The position numbers and the translations under genes were made by a program. A stretch of 64,000 nt of DNA from Amyloporia xantha (Eukaryota; Basidiomycota; Agaricomycetes; Polyporales; Adustoporiaceae), in NCBI GenBank assembly GCA_036971615.1, contig JAYKKR010000030.1:248001-312000 (forward strand). The letters are read 5' to 3'. The stretch's first letter is position 1. Each line of letters opens with the position of its first letter. The notes under the pieces are model-generated. The model was not told the origin of the DNA and made no database searches. It saw only the letters and a program-made list of their open reading frames with translations. Positions 23,101 to 35,534 of this stretch are shown in pieces.

Positions 23101-26100
23101 GATTCGGCAGACACTGGGAATCCTAATCCGAAATCTATTCCTTCATCAATCGGTCTCGCACCTTTTTCGGGAACTGATGAGCAGCCTCATTGGCTCACTA
23201 GGATTATTCTTGTCCAAGCCCTTGTTCCCGAATCTACCAGTAGTAACTCTGCAGCCGTCGGCTCACCACGGCAACCTGAAGATCGCCATATCCCGACTTC
23301 CCGCACACATACCAGGTCTGAAGTAATCTCTGCATGGGCTAAAATCGGTGAGTTGTGCCGACGGACAGGTGATGAATGCTCCTGGCGAGCGATCTTTTCC
23401 GCTTTGTGCTCGCGACCTGTGGCTCGCCTAGACAAGGTGTGGAAACGCGTAGATCCGGAAGCCGTCCTCTTGGTCCAATCCTGGGTCCAGCTCTACGAAA
23501 AAGGCGATTCAGTGCCTGTCGGAGGACCATTGACTGTGCCTTGGGCAGGTGAGATCAAGATTCATATTAGACGGGCTTTGAACAGGGCAAGGTGCGGCGA
23601 TGGAGACGAGTGGCAATTGAATCTACTTTCCGAAGCGCGCGCCAAATTTGAAGCCTTGCGAACAGCCTTTGCGCTATGCACTAGGAAGACCAACCCCGAC
23701 GTGGTCGAGGAAGCGGAGGATGTCGAAGCATTAATCAAATTCTGGCAGAATGCATACCAGGGCGAAGGCGTCAGTGGAATGGCCTCGAAATTCATTCGGT
23801 AAGTAAGATCATCTCATGTTTACTCTCGTTAATCAGCCGTCCTTGCAGAATCGACCAGTTCATGTCTTTGTCTCTTGCCGCTGAACCTCGTCGGAAAGGC
23901 CTGTTTGAGCCTTACTACTGGACTCGCTCTGCTACTCAGCAGACGTTTCAGACTCTGACCGCTGTATTTTTTCCCGATCCATTACCCACAATTTCATTCA
24001 TAAACAGGGAACTCCTCTCACGTGGCCGTTTGGAGAGTACTGCGAGCCTTAACTTGCAGGATGTACAACATGTACGCGAAGGCCGGCTCAGGCCCAGTGG
24101 CGGCGATGATGAGAAACAGGCAACGAAGTCAGCTGGTATTGATCTTGGAGGCACCATCCTTCCCGTTTTTGACGGGGAACTTCTTCTCCTTGTTCAACCA
24201 TCTACCGAGGTCGGAGGATCATCGCGACCAGCGTCTCGTGCGCCTTCCCGACCTCCGAGTTCTGCAGCCGATTCTCCAGTGTCAGACAAGGCTTTCAGTC
24301 GCAGCCCGTCCATTCGCGTTACTCCGGGCAGCCCGCATGGAGTAGACCGGAAGCCCAGCGTCGCTCGTCGCAACTCCCTTCCTTCGATATCACAACGAAC
24401 TAGTCTCGTGGTCCCGGAGGTATCGTCTGATAATCCCCTTCGTGTTGTAGTACAGGCAGGTACGCTGGATAGATTGGTTGACGTCCTCGTACATGGTTTA
24501 CAAGGTGTCTCTGTCTCCGTATCCGATGACAATGGCGAGATGCCACTCAGTGACACCAAGACAAGAGAAGTCAAGGTGGACATGGACGATTTCTCGCGAG
24601 TTTGGTGGAGCGTCTATAGAAGTTTCATTACTCCACAGGTACTGTTTGAGGTATGTGCCCTTGTTCAAACTCTACTGTTCGATTCTTACTATACATTGCG
24701 TCTTAAGTTTTTGAGAAAACGATATCTGGGTGCCCGTCTGACGCAAACGCCTGCACCAACGGAGATCAATAACGTGGTCCGCATGCGGTCTGAAGTTCTG
24801 GAAACCATGAATGAATGGATCAATCGAGGCGGTGGCGCACAAGACGCTCTTGATGACATCCAACTGTATAACTCTATCGAAACCTTCCTCAATGAGACCA
24901 CAGAGGACGAGCTGACAAGGCATATCCCAGTCGAAAACACAGCAGGTTGCCAGACCGTGAACCTCCTTGATCAGATCAAGGAGACTCTGCACCTTTCATT
25001 CCTATCGCAAACATTGAGGCCTACCCGAGAAGCTTCATTGTTGCGTAGCTCCATGGATTCTTTAGGTGTTCAGAGTTTTGGCTCCGAAGTTCCCGACATC
25101 GACCAGCTTGACGCAGAAGACCTGGTTAATAACCTCGATTCTATGGCGTCTGCGGCTTTCCGCAACGTTAGTCAAGAGGTAAAGTCAGATTATTATGCGT
25201 TGGCAATCTTACTCATACGTCTCTACAGGATCTGTTCGTCACATTTGATCTGCTTGAGGTTCAATCAGCGGATCGTACCGGCTGGTTTCTACCGCGTGAA
25301 CCTAGCTCCATTGCCGATGAAGTAGAGATCCAGTTCATGAGCTCTTACATCATCGAAGTCGAACCATCGTCGATGATTTCTGAACTCGGCCAGGATTCTC
25401 TTTATCGCCTCCTTCCGCCATCCGTGCGTAGTTGTATACGGGCGTTCGGAATATTGCGCAAATGGCTAGTGTCCACGCTGGTAGCCCCCAGGCTCGGTAT
25501 CCGCATGCGGCAAGCAAGAATGGAGCTGGTGCTTCGTGCTATCGAAGTTTGCCGCCTCCGGAACACCGAACCCACGGCAAACAACATCTCCCTAGCCTCA
25601 CGTCCTTGCATTCGGTCCTTTGTGGAGGCAGTCATGACATCTGCTATCCTTAGCGTGGAGAGCCGTACACATTACCGTGGCTGGCAAAATGTTGCTCTTG
25701 CTCGCGGAACAACTTGCGAAACTCTTGCGGCACTATTGAGCAGACCTGCTGTCTTGACAGTCACTTCCCGGTGTGCCTTAACGGTGGACATCGGGTGGAT
25801 TCTCGAGAGGATGCTAGAAGTGATCAGCACACCGGACATATTGGAGTCCGCAAATGCAGAAAGTTCGGGCCTGGTGAATTTCGACAAGCGCAGGCCAGTT
25901 GCTATCTATCGCTGCTTGCTCTTATGTGTTCTGAAGGAGCTGTTTACATTGACAGATCTCTTCATACCTTGATTTCCAATGCTTCCGGGCTAGCAGGCAC
26001 TCGCAAACCGCGTCAACGCCGCCATATGGATCGGCGTGACTATGAGCGACTGAACAGTGTCGAGAAGGAGGTCTCGTCTGTGCACTTCGATCTCCGTGCC

Positions 26101-27908
26101 ATCCGGGAAGAAGCTTACAGAGAGGCTAATTCGGCTGGTCCTCTGGGATCTAAGAAGAATTATCGACCTTTCCAGGTTCTAGTCTCCCTTCAGCAAGACA
26201 AGAACAAACGAGACCGGCACTTACGTGATCGCCTCAGCAGAGAAAAGCGACAGGAGCAACTACGCCATGATAAGCGGGAGGAATACTTAAACAAGGCGAT
26301 GAATACTCGGCGACAACCTGTAGTCTCGCAGAAACAACATCGCAACAAGAAAAGCATGTCATCGGCATTCTTCCAATTCATGCGACCCATCTCGAGCGCT
26401 TTCACTTCTGAAACCCTTGCGTTACCTGGAGTCAAGCGCAGCCCGGCCGAACTCGACTTCATACCATCGCACAAGCCTTCCCTGGTGCTAAGCGTTGTGG
26501 ACGCACGAGTGGCTCAATTCGTTAATAACGAGCGTTCGTTCACCTTTCAACTCGACACAGAGGATGGTGGCCACTACTTGTTCCAAGCTATCAATAAGGC
26601 AGAGATGAAGAAATGGATGGATACTATTCAACATGTTTCGAAGACGACTGCAAAACGGCGATTGACATATCTTGGACAGAATTCTAAGATGCAGCTCTCA
26701 GATCACCTTCTCAGTCAACCTGCGACAGCATCCAGAGATCCCCGAGCAGGTGGGTATCCGAAGACTTGCGAGTTGTGGAGGTTTCTGATGTACGCACAGT
26801 TTTTGGTGTCGAACTCACCTTCCTACTCCAGCGTGAAGCAGGATCAGGCGAAGTCCCACCGGGTGCTATTCCTTCAGTGCTGGAACTTTTGATTTCTGAA
26901 GTAGAAAGTCGAGGTCTCACGGAGATGGGAATCTGTATGTGGCCTTTCTCTTTATTCAATCCAGCTGGTTTGACAGTTGTCATCTCAGATCGTATCGCTG
27001 GCGCGCATTCAGAAGTCCAAGCTTACAAGGATGCTCTCAACAGAGGTATGTATATTGCGTGCAGCGGTCCGCTTCTGGATATATCACTTATGAACATGAT
27101 TAGGCGAGTGGCCAATCACTTCTATTACCGACATACATGCTGTATGCGACCTCATCAAGTCCTGGTTCCGGGTGCTCCCTGGGGGCATTTTCCCGTCCTC
27201 ATCTTACAATGACATCCTTGATGCCGGCTGTGCGTTTCCATTCTCTCATTCTTGGAAACGATAAGGATGCATTGATTTACATCTGGACAGCACTCGGCGA
27301 AGTCGATCTAGCGGCGAGACTGTCAAACGTTCGGAAAGTCATCCATGGTCTTCCAGACCCCAATTTCTATTTGCTGAAGCGCATAATCGAACATCTGGAT
27401 AAGTACGTGGCATTTGTGACACAGCCTGTGCGAATCTAACAAGCTAGAACTTAGGGTGACAGATTACGAAGAGAACAACCAAATGACAGCCGAGTCGCTT
27501 GCAACTGTATTCAGCCCGAACCTACTGCGCTCGCCAAATAACGACTTGTCGCTTTTCTTTGCCAATATGAGCACTGGGCATAGGGTCACTAAACTGCTCA
27601 TCGCCCATGTGAGTTCTTACTATCCGAATTGATGCACAGATTGCCTAGCTAACCACGGCGATGTGCAGTTCCACACGATATTCGATATCGAAGCCGATCA
27701 GGACCAAGAGGCCGAACTCGAGCGTGATCAAGATGAATTTGAATTTGACGAGCCCATCCCGGAAGAGGACGAAGACGAAGACTTACTCTGCGATGAGGGT
27801 CCAGAGATACAGGATGACACGAATTCACTCAAGATCTCGGCTAATCCTCCTGTCCTTGATGTAAATCTTGGCAGTCCGCATTCACTGTCCTTCTCTGTTT
27901 CTTCATGA
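20136..27908 (+). CDS. BEM2-like Rho GTPase-activating protein (PH, RasGEF-like, PH and RhoGAP domains)
   Basis: Exons: 20136-20464, 20997-23798, 23849-25178, 25229-26749 (containing an unresolved frame change near 25950), 26800-26934, 26989-27045, 27104-27229, 27291-27402, 27455-27608, 27669-27908; about 2,250 aa (yeast Bem2 is 2,167). The first 300 residues are Ser/Pro-rich. A PH-like segment (GWKPFKLVLKGSKLYFYKPP) lies at about residue 440, a RasGEF-like catalytic region at 25229-25950, a second PH domain at 26340-26650, and a RhoGAP domain from 26800. The RhoGAP has the arginine-finger loop EMGIYRIAGA and the block AESLATVFSPNLLRSP. A Glu/Asp-rich tail ends the protein. It is expected to down-regulate Rho/Cdc42-type GTPases at sites of polarised growth. 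Intron 1 (532 nt) is unusually long and may hide a small exon. Confidence 0.85.
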
Positions 27909-28733
27909 CATTACTCCCGGAGCTGCCTCATCGGGGTTTCCCTTTGCGCCTTCTTTGCGCCTTACGCCATCTATTTATGGGCCCACGTTCATTCTGGACA
28001 TTCCGGTCGTTAATGTGTCTACTATCGTGTCGATGACCCCCTCGGTCTGCTGTTAGTTGTGATATTGTACGGTATGATATACCCACATGGTGCAAATCAA
28101 CGGACTTCATCTGCATTGTCACGTTTTGGTACTTCAGTAATAGTATTAGTATGTCATCATATGTCCCCAGCAGCTTACCATCCCCTTGCCTTCTTGAGTT
28201 CAATTTTTGATGTGCGACAGCACGGGAGCATCTAGACTTCAGTCTACAAATTTAAAAAAGATTGCACAAACTATGTAGCACTGCAGAGGACTTGAGCAGA
28301 AAACATAATCCTGTACTTACCTTTTCAGGGTTTCGACTTCGTTGCCACGTGAGCACTAACGAGCTCGGTTGCCTCCTCCAGTCTCGAGCCCCAGGAGATA
28401 TTCAGTCTATATTCTGCACCCAATTTACGTGCATTGCAGAGAATCTCAGCATCATATAGTCTGCTTTAATTCTTCTTGTATTCTTTTCGTGCTTACGGAC
28501 CTCGACCGCTGCTCACCGCGCAAGCTGGCCTGGACGGGTAACTACACTGTGCAGGGCATTTACCACTAGCTGGAACGACGGCCGACTGAGCTCACTTGCA
28601 TCCGCTAGTCTGATACACTCTCAGTCTGGAAAACCGCCACATATGCATCAGGTGTGTAATAATCTTGCAGCCGAATCGAAAATCGGGCTGATGACAGGCC
28701 GACAGCAGTTAAAGCACTAGTTCCATTATCTAA
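27909..28733. other. Intergenic, no gene recognised
   Basis: The 3' region of the BEM2-like gene and promoter of the SDR-like gene. No convincing ORF or repeat. Confidence 0.45.
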
Positions 28734-30337
28734 ATGGTGCTCCAAGTTGTCTACACAGCTGTTTCCGCGATATTTCCGTCGAGATACTATCTCCATATCT
28801 GCTTTTCTGCTATCGCTCTCGTAGTCGTATATGCCTTTGTGCAGGGGCGTACCACCAATCGTGAGCGCGACCTTCATGCCCGCGTGATCATTGTTACGGT
28901 GCGTTCATTGCTACTGCCTGCTGGATTGAACTTTAATGATCACGTCTAGTAGGGCGCATTCACACCTCTCGGTCTAACACTGCTTGCCGCTCTTGCCGCG
29001 CGCGGCGCGCACATCATAGCGATCTCCGACTACCCCCTCGAGCATCCTTATCCCTCGCTCATAATCCCCGTCCTCCGTTCAACGTCCAACAACGAGAACA
29101 TCTTCGCTGAATATGCTGATTTAACTAATCCTGCGTCCATCCGTGAGTTCTGTACTCGCTTTCTGACTGGACAAGACCAACGGTTGGATGCAATCGTCTT
29201 CGGCCACGAGTACAGCGCAATAGGCTCATTCATTGGCCGATCGCATAAGGCCGCTACTTTTGCAGAGAAACGGGATACTTTGTCCCTCGCTACATTTCTT
29301 ATGACTACGCTGCTACTGCCGGCGTTGCTAGTGGAACCTGCGGAACGTGACATTCGAATAGTGAACGTCGTCAATCCCTTTTACGCTGCATCTGCTCCGG
29401 CGTTCACCTCCCAACTCACTGCCTCCTCTTCGCTACCGGCGACTTCGCATCTCCTGCATGAGGGTTTCAGGGCGCTCCGTACCACCATCTTGACACGCCA
29501 TCTGCAACGTGTTCTGGATTCCCTACCAAATCATGCTTCGGATGTTCCTCAGAGCCCTACGGGCGGCTCTACCTCTGGATCGGCTTCAAGTGCCAAGCAG
29601 CCGTCCAAGAAACCCGATGCTCCTCATCCTTCCAACATAACTGCTGTATCTGTCTGTCCCGGTATCAGTCGCAAGGATATCATTGCGCCGCTACTCGGCG
29701 CTGAACGCGATTCCGGGGAAGCATACTCATTGCTAGGATTCGTTCTGTGAGTTTTGAAGTTGTCGTTCTCTGATGGCGTGGATTTTTATTCTTGAAATCC
29801 CGATATCTTTATGTCAGATACATTATTCTCTTCCCAGTGCTCGTGCTGCTAACAAAGTCGCCAATCTCCGCGTTACAATCCGTCCTCCATGTGCTCTTCC
29901 TCCCGACTCCGCTCAAGCGTGCCCTTGCTCACGTCGATGCCTCCATCAACCCCACTGCGGCCTCCACCGAACCCGACGACTCGTCCGCTGGGAAGCCAGT
30001 AAGACCTATTGTAGCCGTCGAGGAGGTGCTCAAGCCTGGAGCTCTATATCGTGAGTGCGCAGTGGTGCAGATGCACGTGCCACCCTTGCCACCGTCCGTG
30101 GCGCCACAGGAAGTGGAGAAGGACAGTGGCCGGCAAGGGAAGGAAGAAACAAAGGCGGAGGAGCCAGGTATGAGTTTGCCTGACGATGGCGAATATGGCG
30201 GAGAGGCAGTGGGGAGGGTAGTCTGGGAGTGGTATGAAGAACAGTTGAAAGCGTGGGAGGCACGGTCGAAGGAGACCAGATCCACGCAGGAGCAGGAGAC
30301 GCAGCCTCATACATCATCTACTCCGCCAACGCAATGA
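28734..30337 (+). CDS. SDR-like (Rossmann-fold) putative membrane protein
   Basis: Three exons (28734-28898, 28953-29746, 29818-30337) give 492 aa. A hydrophobic segment near residues 20-40 (LHICFSAIALVVVYAFV) precedes IIVTGAFTPLGLTLLAALAA, a TGxxxxxG dinucleotide-binding turn built across intron 1, and a second strand ending GAHIIAISDY. This is the layout of short-chain dehydrogenase/reductase folds. A clear Tyr-x3-Lys catalytic pair is not evident; an SxxPGxS-like SVCPGISRKD segment occurs at about residue 310. A second hydrophobic stretch (YIILFPVLVLLTKSP) spans intron 2. The tail is charged and probably disordered. Relatives are annotated as ketoreductase-domain or DUF1776-like fungal proteins (recollection). 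The substrate is unknown and it may be a non-catalytic SDR. Confidence 0.75.
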
Positions 30338-30926
30338 AGGGTTCCGACTGGCATGTGATGCTAGTATATCCCATCAGTTAAGGCCAACCCACACCCTGTA
30401 TGCATGAAAGTGATCTTTTCAATAAATTCAGATTGCAGGTACTTTGGTGGCATTGATTGCAAGACAATCGTATTCACATGAGTGTTTTGATACACGCACA
30501 AATTAGCCATGTTTGGGGCCTTTGTGGGACCTCAAGTGTAGTAATAATCAGGAATCCCTTCGCTCCCGTTCGCATATATCGGGTCATCTTGCCTCGAGGT
30601 GAGAACAAATGGTCTATACGGCGAACACTCTGGGTCGGTGTGATGCGAGGATCGTGATTTAAAGTAACTGATCTTCAAGCGTGAATTTATTGCACGGTGC
30701 AAGAATTGGGGTTACCCACTCGCACGGTCACCACATAGTTTTCATGTCCTTTGCGATTATTCGTGCATTCTGGTCGTATCGGAGTGAACACTATTAGATT
30801 GAAGAACATACATCTTTTACATTGACGTAATTCTGCCTGACACAGCGCTGCATAATACACCAAGTAATGAATCCAACAACGGCATACAAGGAGTGAGTTC
30901 CATCACACGACTCTCTTCTCTTCTTA
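30338..30926. other. Intergenic with a weak dispersed repeat
   Basis: Spacer between converging genes. The stretch about 30550-30590 (CCCGTTCGCATATATCGGG) resembles 33377-33415 (CCCGTTTGGATATATCGGA) beyond the fold-back element. Nothing else could be supported. Confidence 0.35.
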
Positions 30927-32136
30927 TCAAATCAAAGTCTGACTTAGATATGGTGCTTGTGTCTGCAGCACGAACAAGTCCTTCACGGAAGCACCAGCAG
31001 ATGACTGAGATAAGCTGGTTTGGCTCAAATCTTGGGATAGCTGAGATATCGATGTGTGTGAGCCTGAGACGCCGCTCGAATCGCGGGCGTCCTCCCCGTG
31101 TACGTCTTTCCAGCTAGATGGGCTTATAGACATGTGCCCCGAGGTGAACGAACGGCAGGCGCTACTCTGAGTACCAGAGCCCTTGCTGATCGCTACAGGA
31201 GTCGAGATTTAATCATGTGGCTAGATGGACTGAGGACAGTGTTTGAGAGGACTTACTTGGGCTGTCATAGGGAGCTTGAGTTTGAATTGGAGGATATGGA
31301 TCCGCAGGATATGATGCGAATTGAGACTCTGGCTGTGACTGAGGTTGCGACGGTGACTGCGAATTAGGCGGGGAAGCCTCCGCATTCTGTGTCAATTGAG
31401 TCTCTACATCTCGTGCAGATGATGTCGACTCTGAACTCATACTGTGACTACGCGCAGCATCGACGTTCGGTCTGAGAAGACTCTTGTCTGACGACTTGAT
31501 CATTCTCCGAGGCAACGAAAGAGGTGCATTATTGTGTCGTTTCCTCGGTAGTGCAACCGCCCTGCTTCCGGTAGACCGTGGTGGCCGTGAAGCATTTAGG
31601 ACTGCGGCAGAGTTGAGCGCTTCTGCGACGAGGCTATTGAGCGCAGGAGACTGTGGGAGGGGGCTGGCAACGGGTGTGGTTATCGGCGATGATAGAGCAT
31701 TGTAGTCTGCGAAGGAGTTGCGGGCTCTCCGACGGGGAGGCGGGGTAGAAGGCGCCTCAGGCTGGGACGGCGGCGGCGACGGAGACGGAGATGAGGCATT
31801 CAGAGGGACGCCTTTCCCAGACGATTCGGGTTTTATCCCCGAATCTACGCTTGTTTCAAACCCTGAAGACTGGGTAGGAATGGCCGTCATCAAGCTATCT
31901 GGGTTCTAGCACTCGGTTCCCATGTATAGACCTCATAACTCTCATAACGCACCTGTGGCACCGCTCTGACCTTCATATGCTCGCATGTGCGCATCCCAGT
32001 CATCTTTCTCAACCCGAAGTATGTTCGTGAAGTGCTCTTGTCTGAGATGGCACAAGAGGTCGCGACCATGAGTGAATACGCGAGGGCACCAGTTCCAGTT
32101 GCAATGCCATTGTCTGATTTCGGCGGTTTCATCCAT
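30927..32136 (-). CDS. Single C2H2 zinc-finger protein with long disordered tail
   Basis: Three exons read leftward (32136-31953, 31898-31257, 31192-30927) give 363 aa. At residues about 11-35 lies one complete finger, WHCNWNWCPRVFTHGRDLLC followed by HLRQEH (C-x4-C-x12-H-x4-H). The remaining 300 residues are Ser/Pro/Gln-rich, with PSPSPPPSQPEAP, SLPRRMIKSSDKSLLRP and SQSPSQPQSQPESQ tracts, consistent with a low-complexity regulatory region. Introns are 54 nt (GTGCGT...CCCAG) and 64 nt (GTAAGT...TGTAG) and phases match. Without the second donor a shorter frame would end at 31213, but the GTAAGT consensus and coding-like exon 3 favour splicing. A single finger rarely suffices for specific DNA binding, so the molecular role is open. 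Confidence 0.75.
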
Positions 32137-32627
32137 GTCGGACGTAGTGATAAAGAGACAACGATTGGGCGCTTAATGCGTCGTCTACTATGATAAAGCA
32201 AGAGTACTGTACTGTCACGACCTTAAGCAACGTCCCCTGTCCCGGCCGCTTCGTTGCTGTTGCCTATTTGGGGATTTGTCCCTTGTCCCTTAGGTGTCGG
32301 TGCTTATGGTCCCTCTGTTACAAAAATATGTAAGAAAACCATGAAAAATGCGAAAATAATCCACATAAATTTTCTCTTGTTATGCTGCGGTGTGCTAGTC
32401 TCCGTTGCTTGACAAATATGGCTAAAGATGTTTGTTCAGCTCTATAATGGCTTTGTGTGGGTGTTCACTAACAGTCTGGGGAGATGTGATATGGGCCATT
32501 GAGATAAATTTATTAACATGAATAGGCTATGGTGGGCTTTTCAGAACAATGATAAAGAAAAAAGGAGCATATGTGGCTATGTTATCTGTGATCAGTGGTT
32601 GCCTGTGTAATAATACCTGTACTGCCG

Positions 32628-32746
32628 TAGTCTCGGAACCAGCCGTTCGGAGCGTGGAGCGGATTCGAAAATCCGGGTGATTCCACGCTCCTGAACGTCT
32701 GGTGCATTTACCCCCGTGACTCCTGGGACGGTGACCTGCGTGACCC
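32628..32746 (+). repeat. 119-bp inverted repeat, left arm
   Basis: Identical over all 119 bases to the reverse complement of 32963-33081. Each arm itself contains a smaller palindrome (GGAGCGTGGA ... TCCACGCTCC, 22-nt loop), so the locus can form nested hairpins. Confidence 0.95.
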
Positions 32747-32962
32747 ATGCCCTGCATGCACACCCTGCTGAGAGCAGTAAGAAATTCACAAAGTCATGTA
32801 TTTATTGCATAGTTTACACATTTATTTCCTGGTCTAGAACAGAAATAGAGAAAACAATGCCATCTACACATCTCTCAGTCATGAAGTGCTTGAGCACTGA
32901 GCGCCGAGCGCCGAGCGCCTAGCTTGTCACCCGCAGTGCTCGTAGGTGCGCGCGCAGTGTGA

Positions 32963-33081
32963 GGGTCACGCAGGTCACCGTCCCAGGAGTCACGGGGGTA
33001 AATGCACCAGACGTTCAGGAGCGTGGAATCACCCGGATTTTCGAATCCGCTCCACGCTCCGAACGGCTGGTTCCGAGACTA
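32963..33081 (-). repeat. 119-bp inverted repeat, right arm
   Basis: Perfect reverse complement of 32628-32746, separated from it by 216 bp. Perfect identity implies recent origin or ongoing gene conversion. Confidence 0.95.
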
Positions 33082-33192
33082 GTACTGCCGTTGCCTGTGT
33101 CCCATGTCCCCGGGGTGGCGTTGCATAATGTCCCCCATTCCCACGGTCACGTGCAGGCTCGTTGCGTTGCTTAAGGTCGTGACAGTACAGTA

Positions 33193-34331
33193 TCCTCTTT
33201 AGTATGTAAGACCGAGCGACATGCTCGTGTTATAAATAAACTCAGGCCGCAGAGGCGTACATGGCGTTGATGCCAAAACAAAATCCACACAACAGCCTCA
33301 CTGGCAGCAGCTGTATGCTTTTGGTGATGTTTTGGACGTATCGGCGTAAGGCGGCAAGGATCAGGCTTTCAGAAAGGGATTCTTTCGCGCCCGTTTGGAT
33401 ATATCGGACCATCACCACTCGGGTGAGAAGGAACGATACGCACGGCTAATTCAAAAACTAATTTTGAGTAATTGTGAGAATCAATGCCGGGGCGACGAAA
33501 GTTGCATATTTTTGCTGTCGTGGATTCATCCACGCACTCCGAGAAGGACGACAATGATTGGGTTCACGGCTATGCCTATCACGATCGTGGTCAGAATAGA
33601 AGAGAACGTCTACACATGGGCGGGACGAGACACACCATGAGAATTGTATGTGCACGCACGTATGGTGCAGTTCACATGCAGTTCACATGCAAGACGTAGG
33701 GGATATTGACATGGCTGGTGTGTCTTTCGCTAACAAAGGGGGGAGGGGGAGCTCTGGAAGGGTTTGTTTCCAACCGCTATTCACATACCGGGTGGTTTCA
33801 CACCCGACACTAATCGCCTTGCTCTCTGATAAGCTGTGAGTGCTGATCTCATGCTATCGTCTTGAAAGAAGGCTCGCAAAGACGTGATAATAGAAGAGCT
33901 GCCGTCGACCCACCAATACATGTCAATTCGTTCATACCTAGTGCTTGAACGAAGTTCGCACAGCTATATAGTAGGAGCGCGGAAGACTTCACTTCTCTTC
34001 ATGGCAGAGTCCTAGTACTGCTTGTCAGGTGATGAGCACATTCTCGTGGTATACGATGTGAACCTCAGATATCTTTGAGAACGCACAGTTAATAAGGTGC
34101 GGTCAATGTAGATATGTTTTGTGTCTTACCAGTGTTATTTCACCCGGCGAATCGATAGGCACTTGCTATAGTCGCGATTGAATCGAAAGCTTGCACATAG
34201 CAGGATCCCCTCACTCGCATTGACTGGAGAGCGTCAGTCGACTCACGACTTGTCTGCGAGAAGCCGCCATTAGCCTAATATTAAAGTAGTAGCAATAACA
34301 CCGTAGTCTCTCCGCTACGAGGGCATTCTTA
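33193..34331. other. Intergenic, no gene recognised
   Basis: About 1.1 kb between the fold-back element and the membrane-protein gene, with no supported ORF. A purine run (GGGGGGAGGGGGAG) sits near 33740. Confidence 0.45.
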
Positions 34332-35534
34332 TCATACACTGAACACCTGCGAAGGCGACGAGAATACTGGCAGTGGCCGAGGTAACCCAAATTGTGAACC
34401 GTCCTGATGAGTCACCTCCGAAACCTGGGGTGTCCTGTGGAAGGCACTATGATCCTGCACCACTACCATCGGTGACTCTGGGCCACCTCGCAGATCGATG
34501 GTGCTAGAGCGGACGACGCTAAGTAGACCTCTCCAAGGAGAAGAGCGACCGAGTAGGTTCGGTGTCCAATTAGGCTCCGCTGCTGGCGTGGTTGGCGTCG
34601 ATGACGGGGAGGAGAAGTGAAACGCGAGCGTGTCGTCTGATCTATCCGGATTCATCTCGCAGTCCGGACGCTCTGATGTCCGCGGCTCGATGGTTTCACG
34701 TGTATGGATGGTGAGGGACGATGGTGGGATAGCGACGGTCATAGACACGGAAAGCTGTGAGGGAGGCGCGTATCTTGCTGGTAAATCAAGACTCGATTGT
34801 ATAAGTTGAGATGTGGAAACGTCGGCCGGTCGTTGCTCCAATTGCGGGACCCGCGGAGAGCTCATGGCTGGAGTTCCAAGAGCGAAACGCGAATCGGCGG
34901 GTCCTGCGTTGCCTTCGGCATCTTCTGCTTCAGAATGAGGGACTTTCAGGACAGCAGGTGCGAAACGCGCGAACAGGCCAGGATACCGGTGACCAAAACG
35001 ACTGTCATCAGCGTCACGACTGGAATTAAGGGACCGGCTATGGATTGTGTGTCGCGGAGAAGAAGCATGGAAGTCGTCTGTAGATGAGTCCTCCAAGCGA
35101 TTCGGACGCAATGCCATCGAAGGTCCAAATTGTTTGATAGATGGGTCGGACAGACTGAAGACTTCGGACCCTTGTACGACCTCTTCTTTAGTACTGCCGT
35201 CCAGATTGAGACTATTGCCGTACACGGAGTCATTGAGAGTTAATAGCGGCTTCGAGGACGCGATCGACGGGGAGAGAGATTTCGCCCTGCTCCTGAAATT
35301 GAATAAACGAGAGCCGGGAGCCTCTGGAAATGGATGGTTCCCCTTTCGTAGCCGTCGCCGATGGAGAGTCAAGACAACGAAAACGAGGAGACCAACTGCT
35401 GCTATGATGGATGCCGTGATAATCGCCGTGAGCCCACCATTGGACATCTAGTCGATGAACATCACGTAGGACACTCAGCATGGTCACTGTTAGTCGTTGA
35501 AAGAGAAACTCACGGGCGGTGCATGTGGAGACAT
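34332..35534 (-). CDS. Single-pass membrane protein with Ser/Pro-rich cytoplasmic tail
   Basis: Exon 2 (35447-34332) encodes one hydrophobic helix (LTAIITASIIAAVGLLVFVV) followed by a basic stop-transfer HRRRLRKG. About 330 Ser/Pro/Thr-rich residues follow, with no recognised domain. A 7-codon exon 1 (35534-35514, MSPHAPP) joins through a 66-nt GTGAGT...CTAG intron, giving 378 aa. The architecture resembles fungal single-TM proteins of the SKG6/AXL2-like type, but those usually have an extracellular domain before the helix. Upstream leftward frames at 35565-35765 could provide further exons joined at the GTAG near 35570, so the true N-terminus may be longer. Function is unknown; cell-surface signalling or cell-wall association is inferred only from topology. 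Confidence 0.65.

Larger units (their letters stand above)
32205..33192. mobile_element. Non-autonomous fold-back/TIR element (~1 kb)
   Basis: The ends are perfect 28-bp inverted repeats: 32205-32232 starts TACTGTACTGTCACGACCTT, and 33165-33192 is its reverse complement. If the outer TA is the target duplication, this fits Tc1/mariner-type insertion. Alternatively, inner TG...CA ends with a palindromic GTAC duplication would suggest an LTR-like unit. Inside is a second, much longer inverted repeat (119 bp, identical arms). No transposase-like ORF is present. It lies between the C2H2 gene and the membrane-protein gene. Class assignment is uncertain; the inverted-repeat structure itself is directly seen. 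Confidence 0.7.
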
